A DNA stretch of 64,000 nt from Zeimonas sp003577305 (GCA_030263385.1 SZOX01000004.1:1-64000), one strand, 5' to 3'; counted from the first letter of the stretch, positions 20,769 to 29,967 are shown. Notes: generated by a model not told the origin, from the sequence alone. Numbers and translations: made by a program.

Positions 20769-23054
20769 TCAGAACCGGTAGGAGACAGCAGCCTGCAGCG
20801 TGCGCGGGCGCCCGGGGACGTAGTGCCCCCGATACAGGAAGTCGGCGTAATGCCGATCGGCGAGGTTGAACAGGTTCAGCTTGAAGCTGAAGTCGCCGCG
20901 GATGTACTCGGCCATCAGGTCGACCGACACGAAGCCGGGCGCCTGCACGCGGCTGGTCGCGGCCAGTCCGACCGGCTTGTCGTTGCTGCGCGCGGTGACG
21001 CCTCCCCCGACGCGCCATTCGGGACTCAGTCGCAAGGTGCTCCACAGCGATGCGGTGTGCTTCGGCGTCAGCCCCGGTCGCGAACCGACGGGCTCGGTGC
21101 CCGCTGCGCCGCTCGAATCGTCGACCCGTGCGACCGGGATGAACGCGTAGGACGCATAGATCTCCCAGCGCGGCGTGATTCGCCCGGCCAGGTCGAGTTC
21201 GAGGCCCGCGGCGTGGCGCTTGCCCGAGAGCACGTAGTTGCACGCGTCGACGGTGTCCGCGTCGCGATTGCGCTCGTTGTACTTGGTCGAGTGGAACAGT
21301 GCGAAGCGCGTCGACAGCCGGCCGCTGGCGGACTCGATCCGTCCGCCGAGCTCGATGTTGCGGCTCTTCTCCGGGTCGACGTCCACGGTGCCGGCGTCGT
21401 ACTGATAGGCATCGCCCGACGTGTTGAACGAAGTGCCGTACGACAGGTGGTACGACTGGTGCGGCGTGGGCTGGTAGAGCAGGCCCAGCCGCTGGCTGAG
21501 CAGCGAATCGCTGCGGCCGATCGTGGTCGCGGGCGTCACCGAGCACGGGTTGGCCGCGTTGGCGGCCACCGCGATGTTCCGGTAGGTACCCTCGAAGCGG
21601 TCCCAGCGCAGGCCACCGAGCAGCTTCCACGACGGCGCGATGGTGACCAGGTCCTGTGCGTACACGCCCAGCGCCTGTGCCTCGAAAGTGCGGTTCTTCG
21701 TGAGCACACGCGTCGCCTCGCTGACCCGCGCGCCGTCGTCGGGCGTGCCCACCGTGGTCGTCGGCTTGGCGAGCGAGACGCCGGGCGGCACGCCTGCGGC
21801 GAAGTTCTCGAAGTCTTCGTCGGCCAGGTCGACGCCCGCCTGCACCGAATGCTCCAGGCCGAACCAGCGGTGCCTGCCGCTGTAGTCGCTCTGCAGGTAA
21901 CGGGTGTCCATGTTCATGATCTTGTTGTTGGTGCCCCGCCTGAGCACGGTCGCATCGCCGAACGTGTCGGTGTTGACCGCCAGGCCGGAGGGCTGCAGGG
22001 TCGCGGCCGCGAAGCGGATCGCGCTCGCGCGCTGGTCACGCTCGTACTCGGCGACGCGCATCGCGGTGCGCAACTCGGCGTCGTCGCCGAAGCGGAACAC
22101 GTGGGTGAAACCGGCCTGCGTGGTGCCGGTCTTCGCGTAGTCGCTCGCCATGCCGTAGTAGTTCTTCGGATCGGTCTTCCACAGATAGTTGCCGCCGGAG
22201 ACGGGGCCGGGGGGCAGCCACGGCAGGCCGTAGTGGATGCCGTTGTCGTTGCGCAGGTGATACAGGCTGGCGGAGAACTCGTGCCGCGTTCCGATGCCCC
22301 ACCGCAAGGTCGGCGCGACACCGTAATTGTCGAGCGGCACGCCGTAGTTGTCAGCGCGCGTCACGACCATGTTCAACCGCAGCGCCGCGTTCTGGCCGGT
22401 GCGCTTGTTGAAGTCACCGAGGGTGCGAAGGTATCGACCGGTGCCGAAGGTTACGCCCACCTCGTTCTGGTCGACCAGCAGCGGTCGCTTGCTGACCTGG
22501 TTGACCGCGCCGCCGGTGGAGCCGCGGCCGAACAGCATCGAGGCCGATCCGCGCAGCACCTCCAGGCGGTCCCAGTTGAAGCTGTCGCGCTCGTAGAACG
22601 CCGGATCGCGCATGCCGTCGATGAAGATGTCGCCCGAGGCCTGCAACGAGAAACCGCGCAGGCGGATGTCTTCCTCCGCGCCCTCGGCTGCCTGGAAGCT
22701 CACTGCGGAGGTCTGCTTGAGCGCCTCCTTCAGCGTGTCGAGATTGCGGTCGTCGATCAGGCGTTCGGTGATCACGGTGACCGACTGGGGAATGTCGCGA
22801 AGCGGCTGGTCGCCCTTGCCGATCGTGCTCGTCGTCGCCCGGAACGACTCCTTGCTGCCGGTGGTCGTCTCGGGTGCCGCGGTAGCGCGCACCGCGGGCA
22901 GGACCGCGTCGCCCGAAGAAGCGTTCTGGTTGCGCGTTTCGGGCGCCGTTTGTGCGAGCGCGAGGCCGAATGTGCCGAGGCCGGCCACGAGTGCGGCGAT
23001 CGGCGACAGGCGCAGCGAAGCGGACTGAGGGCGTCGAGTGCGATCAGCGTGCAT
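20769..23054 (-). CDS. TonB-dependent siderophore receptor (Fiu/FhuE-like)
   Basis: A 761-residue outer-membrane receptor. A signal peptide (residues about 15-35, ending ALAQTAPE) leads into the plug domain with SIP-type motifs IPQSVTVITERLIDDR, IRLRGFSLQASGDIFIDGMR, RLEVLRGSASMLFGRGSTGG and VNQVSKRP. The C-terminal 22-strand barrel ends in the terminal aromatic LQAAVSYRF, required for outer-membrane insertion. The GxRD..FYERDSFNWDRLEV pattern is typical of catecholate siderophore receptors of the Fiu/PiuA group. It is carried after tonB, exbB and exbD on one strand. Ferric siderophore is the likely substrate; which one is not decidable here. Confidence 0.92.
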   Translation of the reverse strand: MHADRTRRPQSASLRLSPIAALVAGLGTFGLALAQTAPETRNQNASSGDAVLPAVRATAAPETTTGSKESFRATTSTIGKGDQPLRDIPQSVTVITERLIDDRNLDTLKEALKQTSAVSFQAAEGAEEDIRLRGFSLQASGDIFIDGMRDPAFYERDSFNWDRLEVLRGSASMLFGRGSTGGAVNQVSKRPLLVDQNEVGVTFGTGRYLRTLGDFNKRTGQNAALRLNMVVTRADNYGVPLDNYGVAPTLRWGIGTRHEFSASLYHLRNDNGIHYGLPWLPPGPVSGGNYLWKTDPKNYYGMASDYAKTGTTQAGFTHVFRFGDDAELRTAMRVAEYERDQRASAIRFAAATLQPSGLAVNTDTFGDATVLRRGTNNKIMNMDTRYLQSDYSGRHRWFGLEHSVQAGVDLADEDFENFAAGVPPGVSLAKPTTTVGTPDDGARVSEATRVLTKNRTFEAQALGVYAQDLVTIAPSWKLLGGLRWDRFEGTYRNIAVAANAANPCSVTPATTIGRSDSLLSQRLGLLYQPTPHQSYHLSYGTSFNTSGDAYQYDAGTVDVDPEKSRNIELGGRIESASGRLSTRFALFHSTKYNERNRDADTVDACNYVLSGKRHAAGLELDLAGRITPRWEIYASYAFIPVARVDDSSGAAGTEPVGSRPGLTPKHTASLWSTLRLSPEWRVGGGVTARSNDKPVGLAATSRVQAPGFVSVDLMAEYIRGDFSFKLNLFNLADRHYADFLYRGHYVPGRPRTLQAAVSYRF

Positions 23055-23108
23055 GAACGGGTCCGTGATGTCGGTGAAAGGGGACGAGTGCAGGGGTGAA
23101 GCGCTGCG

Positions 23109-23528
23109 TCAGTGGCGCTCGGGCTCGCTGATGAAGCCGATCCGCGTGAGTCCGGCGCGTGCGGCGTCGGCGAGCGTCTCGGCCACGAAGCGGTAATTGG
23201 CTGACTGGTCGGCGCGCAGGTGAATCTCGGGCTGCGGCTCGCGCTGGCTTGCGGCGGCGAAGCGCTGCGCGGCTTCCTCCCGGCTGACCGGTTCGCCGTT
23301 CCAGAAGCGTTCTCCAGCCGCGCCGATCGCGAACTCGATGCGATCCGGCTCGGCATGGTTGACCTGTGAATCCGCCCTGGGCAGTTCCAGTCTGACCGCG
23401 TGGGTGAGCAGCGGCGCGGTGACGATGAAGATCACCAGCAGCACCAGCATCACGTCGATCAGCGGCACCATGTTGATGTCCGCCATCGGCGCGGTTCCGC
23501 TCTTGCGGTCGAACGAGGCGAAGGCCAT
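23109..23528 (-). CDS. exbD: Biopolymer transport protein ExbD
   Basis: A 139-residue protein with one N-terminal membrane helix (about residues 23-43) that holds the conserved Asp in PLIDVMLVLLVIFIVTAPLL. The periplasmic domain follows, with RADQSANYRFVAETLADAA. With ExbB it forms the proton-driven motor that energises TonB. It follows exbB by 13 bp and precedes the receptor by 54 bp. Confidence 0.93.
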   Translation of the reverse strand: MAFASFDRKSGTAPMADINMVPLIDVMLVLLVIFIVTAPLLTHAVRLELPRADSQVNHAEPDRIEFAIGAAGERFWNGEPVSREEAAQRFAAASQREPQPEIHLRADQSANYRFVAETLADAARAGLTRIGFISEPERH

Positions 23529-23541
23529 GACGATCGCTCCT

Positions 23542-24291
23542 TCAGGCGCCGGCCACTGCGTGCAGCGACGGCATCGAACCTTGTTGCGGACGTTCCGCCG
23601 ACTGCAGCGCCTGCCCCATCGACAGGAAAGTGAGCAACTCGAACGCGAATGCGTCGAGCTTGCCGTTGAGCACGCGGTTGCCGCGCGAGAACGCGTTGTA
23701 GGCGACGACCGCGGGTACCGCGACCGCCAGGCCGATCGCGGTCATGATCAGCGCCTCACCGACCGGGCCGGCGACCTTGTCGAGCGTGCCGGCCCCCGAG
23801 ATGCCGATCGCGACCAGCGCGTGATAGACGCCCCAGACGGTGCCGAACAGCCCCACGAAAGGCGCGGTCGCGCCGATCGTCGCGAGCGTGGTCAGTCCGT
23901 TTTCGAGCCGGGTGTTCTCCTCGTCGAGCACTTTCTTGATCGTGCGCGTGACGAAGTCCTGCGCGCTGCCGGCTTCGGACAGGCGCGCTGCACCGTATTT
24001 CGCGTGATGCGCCTGCGCGTGCATCGCATGCGCGGCCAGGTGCGAAAAGGGGTCGCGGGCACCGTGCGTCGCGATCTCGGCGTTCACCTCCTCGAGCGAG
24101 CGCGCGTTCCAGAACAGGCGCAGGAACTGTTCGCTTCGGCGTGCGCGCACCGCCTGCGACACGCCCTTGATCGCGATCAGCACCCAGGAGATGACCGACA
24201 TCGCGAGCAGCAGCACCAGCAGTGCCGTGCCCACGAAGTCGGTCTGCGCAAGGAAGTGGGAGATTCCCAGCGGGGTTTGGGGTTGCGGCAC
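23542..24291 (-). CDS. exbB: Biopolymer transport protein ExbB (MotA/TolQ/ExbB family)
   Basis: A 249-residue protein with three membrane helices: about residues 18-40 (VLLLAMSVISWVLIAIKG), and a pair around residues 130-155 and 175-200. The family signature is TLATIGATAPFVGLFGTVWG, followed by EALIMTAIGLAVAVPAVVAYN. It makes the channel scaffold around ExbD. Its start lies one base after the tonB stop, a close coupling, and exbD follows 13 bp later. Confidence 0.93.
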   Translation of the reverse strand: MPQPQTPLGISHFLAQTDFVGTALLVLLLAMSVISWVLIAIKGVSQAVRARRSEQFLRLFWNARSLEEVNAEIATHGARDPFSHLAAHAMHAQAHHAKYGAARLSEAGSAQDFVTRTIKKVLDEENTRLENGLTTLATIGATAPFVGLFGTVWGVYHALVAIGISGAGTLDKVAGPVGEALIMTAIGLAVAVPAVVAYNAFSRGNRVLNGKLDAFAFELLTFLSMGQALQSAERPQQGSMPSLHAVAGA

Positions 24292-24292
24292 G

Positions 24293-25072
24293 TCAGCTCT
24301 CCAGTTCGAAAATCAGCGGCATCACGACCCAGAACGGCATCGCGACGCCGTTCTCGGTATAGGGCTTGAAGCGGGTGGCGCGCACCGTGGCAAGTGCCGC
24401 TTCGTCCAGGCGCGGGTAGCCCGAGGAGCGCAGGACGACGGTGTCACGCGGCGCGCCGCCCGCGTCGACCAGCACCCGGACGTCCACGCGTCCTTCCTCG
24501 AGCAGCCGGCGCGACGCCGGCGGATAGCGCAGCACCGGCAGCTTCAGGTATTGCACCGCGCGGATCGAGACGTCCTTCGGTGCGGGGGGGGGCGGTGCGA
24601 CGGGCGCCGGCGGCGACGGGGCGGCCGCGATCGGCGGCTGCGCAGCCGGCTCGGGCGCCGCAGCGGGCGGGGCGGTCGCGGCGGGCGCGGCCGGCTCGGC
24701 CGGGGCGGGAGACGGCTCGGGAAGCTTCTCCGGCTTCGGTGGTTCGGGCGGCGCGACGAATGCCGGTGCGACCTGCTTCCTGGTCTTCCTGGCCGCGATC
24801 ACCGGACGGCGCGGCGCAGGCTCGGGAGCGGCGGCCGGGGGCAGGGGCGGCGGGGGTGGCGCAAGTCTCGGCGGCTCGGGAGCCGGCGGGACGATCAGCT
24901 GGGCAAAGATCGGGGCGTCTGTCGCGACGGCGGGGCGCAGCGGTGCCAGCTGGATCAGCGCGTAGATGGCCAGCGCGTGCAGCGCGAGCATCGCGAGCGC
25001 GATCGCGGTGCGCGCCGTACAGGGCAGCGGGACGATCGGGTCCGGCACGGACTTGCGCAGACAGGCTTGCAC
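24293..25072 (-). CDS. tonB: TonB energy-transducing protein
   Basis: A 259-residue protein. An N-terminal membrane helix lies near residues 15-35 (AIALAMLALHALAIYALI). A long rigid Pro-rich spacer with many Pro/Ala and PEPPKPEKLPEP-type repeats spans about residues 55-160. The C-terminal TonB fold has YPPASRRLLEEGRVDVRVLV, then SSGYPRLDEAALATV and RATRFKPYTENG. I chose a GTG start at 25072 because the membrane helix begins soon after and a promoter lies just upstream; the open frame continues for about 100 residues into non-coding DNA. It heads the exbB-exbD-receptor-DUF1513 group. Confidence 0.9.
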   Translation of the reverse strand: MQACLRKSVPDPIVPLPCTARTAIALAMLALHALAIYALIQLAPLRPAVATDAPIFAQLIVPPAPEPPRLAPPPPPLPPAAAPEPAPRRPVIAARKTRKQVAPAFVAPPEPPKPEKLPEPSPAPAEPAAPAATAPPAAAPEPAAQPPIAAAPSPPAPVAPPPPAPKDVSIRAVQYLKLPVLRYPPASRRLLEEGRVDVRVLVDAGGAPRDTVVLRSSGYPRLDEAALATVRATRFKPYTENGVAMPFWVVMPLIFELES

Positions 25073-25098
25073 GTCGCAGTTCTCTTGCGGATCAGGAC

Positions 25099-25131
25099 GC
25101 GAATGATAATGGTTCCGACTCGCAAATACAA
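25099..25131 (-). promoter_or_regulatory. tonB promoter overlapped by a candidate Fur box
   Basis: On the minus strand, TTGTAT (25126-25131) and TATCAT (25103-25108) are 17 bp apart. The -10 region is embedded in ATTATCATTCGC, which matches half of the Fur consensus GATAATGATAATCATTATC. Iron-loaded Fur binding here would repress the iron-uptake group. The match is partial, so the Fur assignment is tentative. Confidence 0.5.
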
Positions 25132-25275
25132 CTCGTTCTCGATCGTGGGTGCGGCCGCCGGACCCCGGATCCGGGATCGATCGCCATCCGATCGCGGATT
25201 CGCGCCGCACGAGGCGTGCCGGCCTAGCACGCTCGTCCAATGGGCGAACGCGCCGCGCCTGCCTAGCATCGGCGC

Positions 25276-27951
25276 ATGCGATCGGTCGTCGCTCTTGCAG
25301 GCTCCGTGCCGCTGGCCGCGGCGATCGTGCTCGCGGCCCTGCTGGTGCACCGGCTTCCGGCACTGCCCGGCCAGGGGGTCGCGCAGGGCCTGCTGGCCGC
25401 GGGGCTGGGTGCGTTCGTCGCCGCGTCCCGGCGTGAAGCGCGACACGGCTGGCAGTGGCTGGCGGTCGCCGTCGCCGCGGCCGGCTGGACCCTGCTGGTC
25501 GCCGGGCGCGCGCTCGACGAACGGCTGCTGCCGGAGCAGGAGGGGCGCGATTACGTGGTCGTGGGGCGCGTCGCGTCGATGCCGATCGAGGCCGAACGCG
25601 GCACCCGGTTCACTTTCGACATCGAGCGCTGCATCCAGGCGCCGGCCCCGTGTCCGCAGCGCCGTCGCGTCCGGCTGAGCTGGCTGGCCTTCGGCTCGGC
25701 GGGCGATGGCGGCGTCACGGGCGGTACGGCGCCACAGGCGCATGGTTCCGGAGCGCAAGCGGGTCCGGCGCCCGGCGAACGCTGGCAACTGAACCTGCGG
25801 CTCAAGCGGCCGCACGCGCTCCACAACCCCGGAACCTTCGACGCCGAACTGCGCGCGCTCGAAGAGGGCATCGCGGCCAACGGCTACGTGCGTTCGTCGC
25901 GGCGCCAGGCGCTGCCGAACCGGCGGCTCGACGCAGGCCTCGCCGTGGCCGCCGTCTTCGAAACCGCGCGAACGCGCCTGCGCGCCGCGATGCGCGAGGC
26001 GCTCTCCGGCACCCGTGACGATGCCGCCGGCGTGCTGGTCGCGCTGGTGGTGGGCGACCAGGCGGCGATTTCCGGTCGCTGGTGGGAGATTTTCAACAAG
26101 ACCGGCATCGGCCACCTGATGAGCATCTCGGGCCTGCACATCACGATGCTCGCAGGGCTGTCGGTGCTGCTCTCGCGGCGCGCACTGCGCACCCGTCTGG
26201 CCGCGCGCAGCGGGGTGCTGTTGCGCTGGCCGGCGCATCGCATCGCCTGGCTTGCGGGCGTGGCGACCGCCTTCCTCTATTCGGGCCTGGCAGGGTGGGG
26301 CATCCCGGCGCAGCGCACCTGCTGGATGCTGATGGTGGCCGGCCTGTCGCTGGCGGCCGGACGTTCGCGCTCGATGCTGCACGTACTCGCGCTGGCCGCC
26401 GGGGTGGTCACGGTGCTCGATCCTTGGGCACCGCTGGCGCCCGGCTTCTGGCTCTCGTTTGCCGCGGTCGCCGCGATCACGCTGCACGGATCGGCGCGCA
26501 CCGCGCGTGCGGTGCGCCCAGCCGGCCTGCGGCCGCGTACGCGAATCCTGCTGGTCGAGGCGGTGCGCACGCAATGGGCCGCGACGCTCGCGCTGGTGCC
26601 GCTCGGCGCACTGTTCTTTTCTTCGGTGTCGCTGGTCGGGCCGATCGCCAATGCATTCGCGATTCCGCTGGTTTCGGCGCTGATCACGCCGCTGGCGATG
26701 CTCGCCGCCGCCTGCCTGCCGTGGGCGCCGGCCCTCGGTTCGGCGCTGCTCGCGCTCGCGGCACTCGCCACCGGCATGATGCTCGATCTGCTCGAGCCGC
26801 TCGCGGCCTCGCCGCTGTCGACGATCGTGCTGGCCCGCCCCGACGAACCGGCGATGCTGCTCGCGGCCGCCGCAGTGGCGCTGCTGTTGTGGCCGGCTGC
26901 GGTGCCGGCGCGCCCCGCAGCCATCGCGGGCCTGCTGCCGCTGCTGGCGCCCGGGGGCGAGCTGCCGCCCGGCGGTTCGTTGCGGATCACCGCGCTCGAC
27001 GTCGGCCAGGGAATGGCGGTGCTGGTCGAGACGCCGCAGCGGCGCCTGCTCTACGACGCCGGGCCTCTCTACGGCGGCGATTCGGAAGCCGGCGCGCGCG
27101 TGATCGTGCCGTGGCTGAGGGCGCGCGGCATCGACCGGCTCGACGCCCTGGTGGTTTCGCACCTCGACTCGGATCACTCGGGCGGCCTGCCGACGCTGCT
27201 GCGCAGCCTGCGCATCGACTGGCTCGCCGGCTCGCTGCCGGCGGAGCATCCGGCGCGCGAGGCGGGGCGCCCGTTTCACGACTGCAGGCGCGGACACGCG
27301 TGGCGCTGGGGCGAGGTTGCGTTCGAGATGCTGCACCCGGGGCCGGACGCCACGCGCGGCGCGAAGTCGCCGACCAACGCATCGAGCTGCGTGCTGCGCA
27401 TCGTCGCGCCTGCGGCGCGCGTGCTGCTCACCGGCGACATCGAGGCCGCGCAGGAGCGGGCGCTGGTCGCCGCCTACGGATCGGCCGGCCTGCGCTCGGA
27501 GCTCATGCTCGCTCCACACCACGGCAGCGCAACCTCGTCGAGCCCCGAGCTGCTCGCGGCGGTGGCGCCCGCACACGCGATCGCGCAGCTCGGCTATCGC
27601 AATCGCTTCGGACATCCGGCGGCGCGCGTGCAGGCGCGCTATCGCGAGGCCGGCATCGCCGTGCTGCGCAGCGACCGCGACGGCGCGATCACGCTCACCT
27701 ATGCACCGGGACAGGCACCGCTCGTGCAGCGCGCGCGCGTCGACGATCGCCGCTACTGGCGGGTGCGGCTCGCCGACGACCTGAACGAGGCCGGGGTCGA
27801 AAACCGGGATGCCGATGCGGCCGGCGAACCTGGCGCCAGGCCGGCCCCGAAACCCGCCGGCAAACCGGCTACTGCGCCGTCCAGCCCCCGTCGATCGCCC
27901 AGGCCACGCCGCGCACCTGGTCGGCCGCCGGCGAGCACAGGAACACCGTGA
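25276..27951 (+). CDS. comEC: DNA internalization ComEC/Rec2-family protein
   Basis: An 891-residue inner-membrane protein. N-terminal hydrophobic helices and an OB-like domain (about residues 95-215) are followed by the competence domain with GHLMSISGLHITMLAGLSVL, and several helices to about residue 560. The C-terminal metallo-beta-lactamase-like domain starts LRITALDVGQGMAVLVETP and has VSHLDSDHSGGLPTLL and LAPHHGSATSSSPELL. ComEC forms the channel that takes single-stranded DNA into the cytoplasm. The reading frame ends at 27951, so its last 83 bp overlap the 3' end of bdhA on the other strand. Its usual upstream neighbour tatD is separated from it by the iron module. Confidence 0.9.
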   Translation: MRSVVALAGSVPLAAAIVLAALLVHRLPALPGQGVAQGLLAAGLGAFVAASRREARHGWQWLAVAVAAAGWTLLVAGRALDERLLPEQEGRDYVVVGRVASMPIEAERGTRFTFDIERCIQAPAPCPQRRRVRLSWLAFGSAGDGGVTGGTAPQAHGSGAQAGPAPGERWQLNLRLKRPHALHNPGTFDAELRALEEGIAANGYVRSSRRQALPNRRLDAGLAVAAVFETARTRLRAAMREALSGTRDDAAGVLVALVVGDQAAISGRWWEIFNKTGIGHLMSISGLHITMLAGLSVLLSRRALRTRLAARSGVLLRWPAHRIAWLAGVATAFLYSGLAGWGIPAQRTCWMLMVAGLSLAAGRSRSMLHVLALAAGVVTVLDPWAPLAPGFWLSFAAVAAITLHGSARTARAVRPAGLRPRTRILLVEAVRTQWAATLALVPLGALFFSSVSLVGPIANAFAIPLVSALITPLAMLAAACLPWAPALGSALLALAALATGMMLDLLEPLAASPLSTIVLARPDEPAMLLAAAAVALLLWPAAVPARPAAIAGLLPLLAPGGELPPGGSLRITALDVGQGMAVLVETPQRRLLYDAGPLYGGDSEAGARVIVPWLRARGIDRLDALVVSHLDSDHSGGLPTLLRSLRIDWLAGSLPAEHPAREAGRPFHDCRRGHAWRWGEVAFEMLHPGPDATRGAKSPTNASSCVLRIVAPAARVLLTGDIEAAQERALVAAYGSAGLRSELMLAPHHGSATSSSPELLAAVAPAHAIAQLGYRNRFGHPAARVQARYREAGIAVLRSDRDGAITLTYAPGQAPLVQRARVDDRRYWRVRLADDLNEAGVENRDADAAGEPGARPAPKPAGKPATAPSSPRRSPRPRRAPGRPPASTGTP

Positions 27952-28651
27952 GCTCGCCCAGTTGCGCGGGCGTGACGAACTCCTGCGAAGGCTGCTTCTC
28001 CGAGACCAGCGCGAGCTTCGCCTGTTCGACTGTCTGTCCGGACTGGGCCGCGCGCGCGTCGATCTGCTTCTGCACCAGCGGGGTGAGCACCCAGCCCGGG
28101 CAGATCGCGTTGCAGGTGATCCCGGTGCGCGCATTCTCGAGCGCGACCACCTTGGTGAGTCCGACGATGCCGTGCTTGGCCGCCACGTAGGCCGCTTTTT
28201 CGACCGACGCGACCAGCCCGTGGGCCGAGGCGATGTTGACGATGCGGCCCCAGTTGCGCTGCTGCATCGCGGGCAGCGCGCAGCGCGTCGCGTGGAACGC
28301 CGCCGACAGGTTGATCGCGATCACGGCGTCCCAGCGTTCGGGCGGGAACTGCTCGACCCGGGCGACGTGCTGGATGCCGGCGTTGTTCACCAGGATGTCG
28401 ACGGTGGCGCCGCGCGCCGCGATGCGCGCGAACATCGCGTCGATCTCGGCGGGCCTGGAGAGATCCGCGCCTTCGTAGCTCGCCTCGATGCCGAACTCCG
28501 ACGCCAGCCCGGCGCGCAGCCGCTCGATCTGCGCCGCGTCGCCGAAGCCGTTGAGCACCAGGTCGGCGCCCTGGCGCGCCAGCGCCCGGGCGATGCCGAG
28601 TCCGATGCCGCTGGTCGAACCGGTGACGAGCGCGAGCCTGCCTTTCAGCAT
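27869..28651 (-). CDS. bdhA: 3-hydroxybutyrate dehydrogenase
   Basis: A 260-residue short-chain dehydrogenase starting MLKGRLALVTGSTSGIGLGI, with the TGSTSGIG nucleotide-binding loop, LVNNAGIQHVARVE, the catalytic Ser-Tyr-Lys in NIASAHGLVAS and AAYVAAKHGIVGLTK, and CNAICPGWVLTPLVQKQID. The last segment with Gln and Lys is characteristic of NAD-dependent 3-hydroxybutyrate dehydrogenase, which links polyhydroxybutyrate breakdown to acetoacetate. A strong Shine-Dalgarno GGGAGGAAT precedes the ATG. It is divergent from an alpha/beta hydrolase, and its 3' end overlaps comEC by 83 bp. Confidence 0.93.
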   Translation of the reverse strand: MLKGRLALVTGSTSGIGLGIARALARQGADLVLNGFGDAAQIERLRAGLASEFGIEASYEGADLSRPAEIDAMFARIAARGATVDILVNNAGIQHVARVEQFPPERWDAVIAINLSAAFHATRCALPAMQQRNWGRIVNIASAHGLVASVEKAAYVAAKHGIVGLTKVVALENARTGITCNAICPGWVLTPLVQKQIDARAAQSGQTVEQAKLALVSEKQPSQEFVTPAQLGELTVFLCSPAADQVRGVAWAIDGGWTAQ

Positions 28652-28663
28652 GATTCCTCCCTG

Positions 28664-28683
28664 TACAATTGGCTCCGATTGTA
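28664..28683. promoter_or_regulatory. Inverted repeat between bdhA and the hydrolase gene
   Basis: TACAAT (28664-28669) and ATTGTA (28678-28683) form a perfect inverted repeat around TGGCTCCG. Each arm also reads as a -10 hexamer on its own strand, so the two divergent genes may start back-to-back here. I see no good -35 boxes. A shared operator is the alternative. Confidence 0.4.
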
Positions 28684-28722
28684 GCGACTCGGCACACACT
28701 CCAGGATCAGTGGTCTCCGAAG

Positions 28723-29595
28723 ATGCTCGAACCCAGATTGCGCCACGTCACCTGCGCCAGCCCGAAGGGCCTTCACCGGCTCGCCTACTGGGAATGGCTG
28801 CCCCCGGCGATGGCGCCCGGCGCTGCGCCCACCGTGGTCTGCGCGCACGGCCTGACCCGCAACGGACGCGACTTCGATGCGCTGGCTGCGCGGCTGTCGC
28901 GGCGCTGGCGGGTGGTGTGTCCCGACATGATCGGGCGCGGCCGCTCCGATCGGGTCGCCGATCCGCAGCTGTACGCGCTGCCGCAGTACATCGCCGATTG
29001 CGTCACGCTCGTGGCGCGGCTCGACGTCGAGCGGGTGGCCTGGGTGGGCACCTCGATGGGCGGACTGATCGGCATGCTGCTCGCGGCCCTGCCCGGCACG
29101 CCGATCGGCCGCCTGGTGCTCAACGACATCGGGCCCGAGATCGACGCGGCCGGGCGCGCGCGCATCGGCGGCTACGTCGGCCAGGATCCGCAGTTCGCGA
29201 CCGAGGCGGAAGGCGTCGCTGCGCTGCGTGAGCTGATGCGCGACTTCGGCCCGCACACCGACGACCAGTTCCGCCTGCTCACCCGAAATTTCCTGGTGCC
29301 GCGCGACGCCGGTTTCACTTTTGCCTACGACCCGGCGATCGCGCTGGCGTTTCGCGAACAGCAGGCCGCACCGGCGCCCGATCTCTGGCCGGTCTACGAC
29401 GCGATCCGCTGCCCGACGCTGGTCACGCGCGGCGCGCAGTCCGACATCCTCTCGGCGACGACCGCGGCGGCGATGACGCAGCGCGGGCCGAGGGCGCAAT
29501 GCGTCGTCTTCGACGGCGTCGGCCACGCGCCGACCTTCATCGCTGCCGACCAGGTCGACGCGGTCGAACGCTTCCTGTCGGCGCAATTGCAATGA
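28723..29595 (+). CDS. Alpha/beta hydrolase
   Basis: A 290-residue alpha/beta-fold hydrolase. The oxyanion region is VVCAHGLTRNGRDFDALA, the nucleophile elbow is WVGTSMGGLIGML, and the catalytic His is in FDGVGHAPTFIAADQV; an acidic residue lies in TRGAQSDILSATT. No signal peptide is visible, so it is cytoplasmic. The start MLEPRLRHVTC is preferred to an earlier in-frame ATG at 28669, which lies within the inverted repeat. Its stop overlaps the RidA-family start as ATGA. The substrate is unknown; esters or short-chain lactones are plausible from the neighbours. Confidence 0.85.
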   Translation: MLEPRLRHVTCASPKGLHRLAYWEWLPPAMAPGAAPTVVCAHGLTRNGRDFDALAARLSRRWRVVCPDMIGRGRSDRVADPQLYALPQYIADCVTLVARLDVERVAWVGTSMGGLIGMLLAALPGTPIGRLVLNDIGPEIDAAGRARIGGYVGQDPQFATEAEGVAALRELMRDFGPHTDDQFRLLTRNFLVPRDAGFTFAYDPAIALAFREQQAAPAPDLWPVYDAIRCPTLVTRGAQSDILSATTAAAMTQRGPRAQCVVFDGVGHAPTFIAADQVDAVERFLSAQLQ

Positions 29596-29942
29596 CGATC
29601 CGGCGGCTGCACGTGGGCTCGCGCATGTCCGAGGCGGTGATCCACAACGGCGTGGTCTACCTGGCCGGGCAGGTGGCCGAAGATCCCGCCCTGGACGTGG
29701 GCGGGCAGACCCGCCAGGTGCTCGAGGCGATCGACCGCCTGCTCGCCGAGGCCGGCAGCGACCGCACCCGCATCCTGCAGGCACAGGTGTTCCTGGCCGA
29801 CATCGGCGATTTCGCCGCGATGAACGCGGTCTGGGACGCGTGGGTACCGGCCGGGCACACGCCGGCACGCGCCACGGTCGAGGCGCGGCTCGCCGCGCCC
29901 CGGTACCGGGTCGAGATCAAGGTCGTCGCCGCGCAGGCCTGA
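29592..29942 (+). CDS. RidA/YjgF/TdcF family deaminase-like protein
   Basis: A 116-residue protein of the Rid family, close to YER057c/YjgH-like subgroups: MTIRRLHVGSRMSEAVIHNG, then YLAGQVAEDPALDVGGQTRQ and the C-terminal PARATVEARLAAPRYRVEIKV. The conserved Arg in the PARATVEARL segment binds carboxylates in RidA proteins, which hydrolyse reactive enamines and imines. The start overlaps the hydrolase stop by 4 bp, so the two proteins probably act in the same process. Confidence 0.88.
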   Translation: MTIRRLHVGSRMSEAVIHNGVVYLAGQVAEDPALDVGGQTRQVLEAIDRLLAEAGSDRTRILQAQVFLADIGDFAAMNAVWDAWVPAGHTPARATVEARLAAPRYRVEIKVVAAQA

Positions 29943-29967
29943 CCAACACCCTCGCGGCGGCGGTGCG

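Noticed and set aside
24955..28134. 1059-residue open frame antisense to comEC
   Set aside because: Low-complexity Arg-rich translation with no domains; comEC on the other strand has clear motifs.
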